This document shows positions 22,291-24,603 of a DNA stretch of 24,603 nt, piece by piece. The DNA comes from an uncultured Faecalibacterium sp. (GTDB lineage Bacteria; Bacillota; Clostridia; Oscillospirales; Ruminococcaceae): contig UQGD01000032.1 in assembly GCA_900540455.1 (NCBI GenBank), forward strand, positions 1 to 24,603. Direction: 5' to 3'. The position numbers and the translations under genes are program-made. The notes under the pieces are model-generated. The model made no database searches. It was not told where the DNA came from and worked only from the letters and a program-made list of their open reading frames with translations. Each line of letters starts with the position of its first letter. Within the stretch, counting starts at the first letter, position 1.

Positions 22291-22312
22291 ATAGAGTTGA
22301 GAGGGAGAACGT

Positions 22313-23548
22313 ATGGCTAAAATCGCAATTTTGGGCTTTGGCACGGTGGGCAGCGGCGTGTATGAGGTACTGCGGCGCAACGCGGCAGGCGTCTCCCGCC
22401 GGGCAGGGGAGCCGGTAGAGGTCAAGTATATCCTGGATGTAAAGGACTACTCGGACCGTCCGGATGCCCACCTCTTTGTCAAAAATATCGATGTGATCCT
22501 GGCAGATCCGGAAGTCCGGGCGGTGGTGGAGACCATTGGCGGCACCCGGTTTGCCTATCCCTATGTAAAAGCCTGCCTGGAAAGCGGCCGCAGTGTGGCG
22601 ACCTCCAACAAAGAGATGGTGGCCACCTATGGTGCAGAGCTGCTGGGTCTGGCCCGCGCGCATGGATGTGCTTTTTTGTTTGAGGCATCTGTGGGCGGCG
22701 GCACCCCCATCATCACCCCCATGCACCAGTGTCTGGCCGCCAATGTTATCACGCAGGTACAAGGTATCGTGAATGGTACCACGAACTTTATGCTCACCAA
22801 GATGGCCCGGGAAGGCATGGATTTTGACGCCGCCCTCAAGATCGCCCAGCAGCTGGGATATGCGGAGACCCGGGACCCCGGCGACGATGTGGACGGCCGG
22901 GATGCCTGCCGCAAGATCGCGATCCTTTCTTCCATGGTCTGTGGACACCATATTTATCCCCAGAACATTCCGACCCGGGGCATCCGGGATATCACCAGAT
23001 CGGATGTGGAGTCCGCTGCCAAACTGGGCTGCGTCATCAAGCTTATTGCATGGATGAAACGTCTGCCGGAGGGGGGCGTAGCTGCGGGCGTAGAACCGTG
23101 CCTGGTCCCCAATGCCAATCAGCTGGCGGGCGTGGATGATGTGTTCAATGCAGTGCTGGTCAAGGGGGATATGCTGGGCGACGTGATCTTCTACGGCAAG
23201 GGGGCAGGCAAGCTGCCCACTGCCAGCGCTGTGGTAGCCGATGTGGTGGATGCGCTGAAGGATGGCGCCAAGGTCCACGATAGTCTGTTCTGGCAGCCTG
23301 CGGAACCGGTAGAGGGTATGCTCACCGATCCGGCCCCCGCCGCATACTATGTGCGTGTGGAAGGGGCAGCTCCGGCCGTGGTGCAGGCTATTTATGGCCC
23401 GGGACATTTGGTGGATGAGCACTACGATGGCTGTGCATATTTTGTGGAGCAGATGGACGATGCTGCGCTGGAAAACGCCCGCCGCAAGATCGAAGCCGTA
23501 GGGGGCAGCGTCCGGCTTGTGCTGCGCCGTCTGCCGGAACAGGCATAA
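22313..23548 (+). CDS. hom: Homoserine dehydrogenase
   Basis: 411 residues. It reduces aspartate semialdehyde to homoserine, the branch point for threonine and methionine. The Rossmann motif is GFGTVGSG (8-15). SNKEMVA, EASVGGGTPI and QGIVNGTTNFML form the catalytic domain, and DVDGRDACRKIAIL carries the catalytic Asp/Lys region. YGKGAGKLPTASAVVADV is another signature. The last 70 residues (PAAYYVRVEG onward) look like a shortened or divergent ACT-type domain, expected for feedback by threonine; it lacks the usual DKPGVL-type loop. GGGAGA precedes the ATG. thrB starts 15 nt after the stop. Confidence 0.96.
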   Translation: MAKIAILGFGTVGSGVYEVLRRNAAGVSRRAGEPVEVKYILDVKDYSDRPDAHLFVKNIDVILADPEVRAVVETIGGTRFAYPYVKACLESGRSVATSNKEMVATYGAELLGLARAHGCAFLFEASVGGGTPIITPMHQCLAANVITQVQGIVNGTTNFMLTKMAREGMDFDAALKIAQQLGYAETRDPGDDVDGRDACRKIAILSSMVCGHHIYPQNIPTRGIRDITRSDVESAAKLGCVIKLIAWMKRLPEGGVAAGVEPCLVPNANQLAGVDDVFNAVLVKGDMLGDVIFYGKGAGKLPTASAVVADVVDALKDGAKVHDSLFWQPAEPVEGMLTDPAPAAYYVRVEGAAPAVVQAIYGPGHLVDEHYDGCAYFVEQMDDAALENARRKIEAVGGSVRLVLRRLPEQA

Positions 23549-23563
23549 AAGGAGGCGGGGAAA

Positions 23564-24469
23564 ATGAAGATCAAGGTCTCAGTCCCTGCTACCAGCGCCA
23601 ATGTAGGGTCTGGTTTCGATGCGCTGGGTCTGGCGGTCACGTTGTACAACACCGCGACTTTTGAACCGGCTGACCAGCTGGAGATATCCTCTGCGGACGG
23701 CACCCGCATCCCGCGCAATGAGTCCAACTTAGTCTATCGCTCGGCAAAACGTCTGTTTGACCAGGTGGGCAAACGGATGCCGCCGCTGCGGATCGTGCAG
23801 ACCAATCCCATCCCGATGGCACGGGGACTGGGGTCCTCTTCGGCGTGTATCATCGCCGGGCTTCTGGGCGCCAATCGTCTGCTGGGCGATGTGCTGGACA
23901 CCCAGGAACTGCTGACCCTGGCGACCGCCATCGAGGGACACCCGGATAATGTAGCTCCGGCTTTGCTGGGGGGACTGACCAGCAGTGTCTTTGAGGCGGG
24001 GACGGTCTACACCGTCAAGCGGGATGTGGATCAAAGCCTCTGCTTTGCGGCCATCGTGCCCGATTATAAGCTGCTGACAGAGGCAGCACGGGCCGCTCTG
24101 CCGGCCCAGATCCCGCATAAGGATGCGGTGTATAACCTTTCCCGCGCAGCGCTGCTGCCGGCGGCGTTCTGTGAGGGACGGCACGATCTTTTGGCCATTG
24201 CCACAGAGGATAAGCTGCACCAGCCCTACCGGCTGCCGCTGATGCCGGGCGCAAGCCAGGTGTTTGCGCTGGCAAAGCAGTGCGGTGCAAAGGCTGTGTA
24301 TGTGTCTGGTGCAGGCAGCACGGTCATGGCAGTGGCCGAAAAGTCCCAGGCGGACCGCTTCTATCAGGAGCTGCGCCAGGGCCTGGAAAGCCTGGAAGGG
24401 CTGGACGGATGTGAAGCATTTACACTTTTGCAGCTGGATGCGGACAATACCGGTGCAACAGTGGAATGA
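23564..24469 (+). CDS. thrB: Homoserine kinase
   Basis: A GHMP-family kinase of 301 residues that phosphorylates homoserine for threonine synthesis. The N-terminus VSVPATSANVGSGFDALGLA (5-24) and the ATP loop PMARGLGSSSA (84-94) are classic motifs. EGHPDNVAPALLGGL near 125-139 binds substrate. VSGAGSTVMAV is the C-terminal GHMP motif. AAGGAGG precedes the ATG. It is tightly linked to hom and followed 100 nt later by lysC. No thrC is in the window. Confidence 0.97.
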   Translation: MKIKVSVPATSANVGSGFDALGLAVTLYNTATFEPADQLEISSADGTRIPRNESNLVYRSAKRLFDQVGKRMPPLRIVQTNPIPMARGLGSSSACIIAGLLGANRLLGDVLDTQELLTLATAIEGHPDNVAPALLGGLTSSVFEAGTVYTVKRDVDQSLCFAAIVPDYKLLTEAARAALPAQIPHKDAVYNLSRAALLPAAFCEGRHDLLAIATEDKLHQPYRLPLMPGASQVFALAKQCGAKAVYVSGAGSTVMAVAEKSQADRFYQELRQGLESLEGLDGCEAFTLLQLDADNTGATVE

Positions 24470-24503
24470 TAAAAAGGGCAGCGGAAGTCGAAAGGCCAGT
24501 GCC

Positions 24504-24545
24504 TGCCGGCTGAATTTGCCCCGGCATACCCTCCGTACCGGAGGG
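24504..24545 (+). other. Two tandem hairpins between thrB and lysC
   Basis: TGCCGG/CCGGCA (24504-24509 and 24521-24526) and CCCTCCG-TAC-CGGAGGG (24529-24545). No T-tract follows; the bases after are ATCAAAAG and then the lysC ribosome binding site. They may protect mRNA or modulate lysC translation. Confidence 0.4.
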
Positions 24546-24569
24546 ATCAAAAGAGGAGAGTGACAAGAT

Positions 24570-24603
24570 ATGGCGTTGATCGTACAGAAGTTCGGCGGTT
24601 CTT
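24570..24603 (+). CDS. lysC: Aspartate kinase, N-terminal fragment (runs off the window)
   Basis: The window holds 11 codons, MALIVQKFGGS. The KFGGS motif is the aspartokinase ATP-binding start, and the match to MALIVQKFGGSS at the start of Gram-positive aspartokinases is very good. A GAGGAGAG ribosome binding site lies about 10 nt before the ATG. Aspartate kinase makes aspartyl phosphate, the first step leading to the homoserine made by the upstream hom. Domain make-up and feedback class cannot be judged from the fragment. Confidence 0.85.
   Translation, partial: MALIVQKFGGS

Overview
The window looks like a chromosomal housekeeping segment from a Gram-positive Clostridia genome, most likely an Oscillospiraceae/Ruminococcaceae member of the Faecalibacterium or Subdoligranulum type. 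Supporting evidence: the Firmicutes-type replicative polymerase PolC, the order frr-uppS-cdsA-dxr-rseP-ispG-polC, an Asp23-FakA pair, an UPF0735 ACT protein beside hom-thrB, strong AGGAG-type ribosome binding sites, and GC-rich codon use. The genus is inferred from gene content and style, not proven. No insertion sequence, prophage, CRISPR array, toxin system or defence island is visible.

Layout. 1-94 (minus) is the start of a small zinc-ribbon protein, preceded by about 210 nt of promoter-driven, terminator-ended RNA that I cannot assign to a family. It contains mutually exclusive pairings and a possible 47-codon ORF whose stop lies in the terminator loop. 504-578 (minus) is tRNA-Gly(UCC). 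761-1450 is an AlkD-type DNA glycosylase. 1560-12435 is a long plus-strand gene run: pyrH, frr, uppS, cdsA, dxr, rseP, ispG, polC. It covers UMP phosphorylation, ribosome recycling, two steps of MEP isoprenoid synthesis, undecaprenyl-PP synthesis, CDP-diacylglycerol synthesis, a site-2 protease and the replicative polymerase. 12500-15193 (minus) carries asp23, fakA (fatty-acid kinase) and a GNAT acetyltransferase. A 507-bp divergent spacer with palindromes and two candidate minus promoters separates these from a DarB/CbpB-like CBS protein, a 39-residue small protein and a Na+/phosphate transporter with a PhoU domain. 18490-18852 (minus) is a membrane-anchored protein with a BofC-like C-terminus. 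19112-21598 is a class A penicillin-binding protein whose best start is an ATT codon. The window ends with an amino-acid operon: ACT-domain regulator, hom, thrB and the first codons of an aspartate kinase.

How the genes fit together. uppS, dxr and ispG feed the lipid carrier for peptidoglycan, which the class A PBP polymerises. cdsA and fakA/asp23 concern phospholipid and fatty-acid use. hom-thrB-lysC supplies threonine, methionine precursors and lysine/diaminopimelate. The most unusual observations are the unassigned RNA/leader at 117-330, the apparent AUU start of the PBP, and the palindromic control region between asp23 and the CBS gene. I did not find a convincing new multi-gene system.
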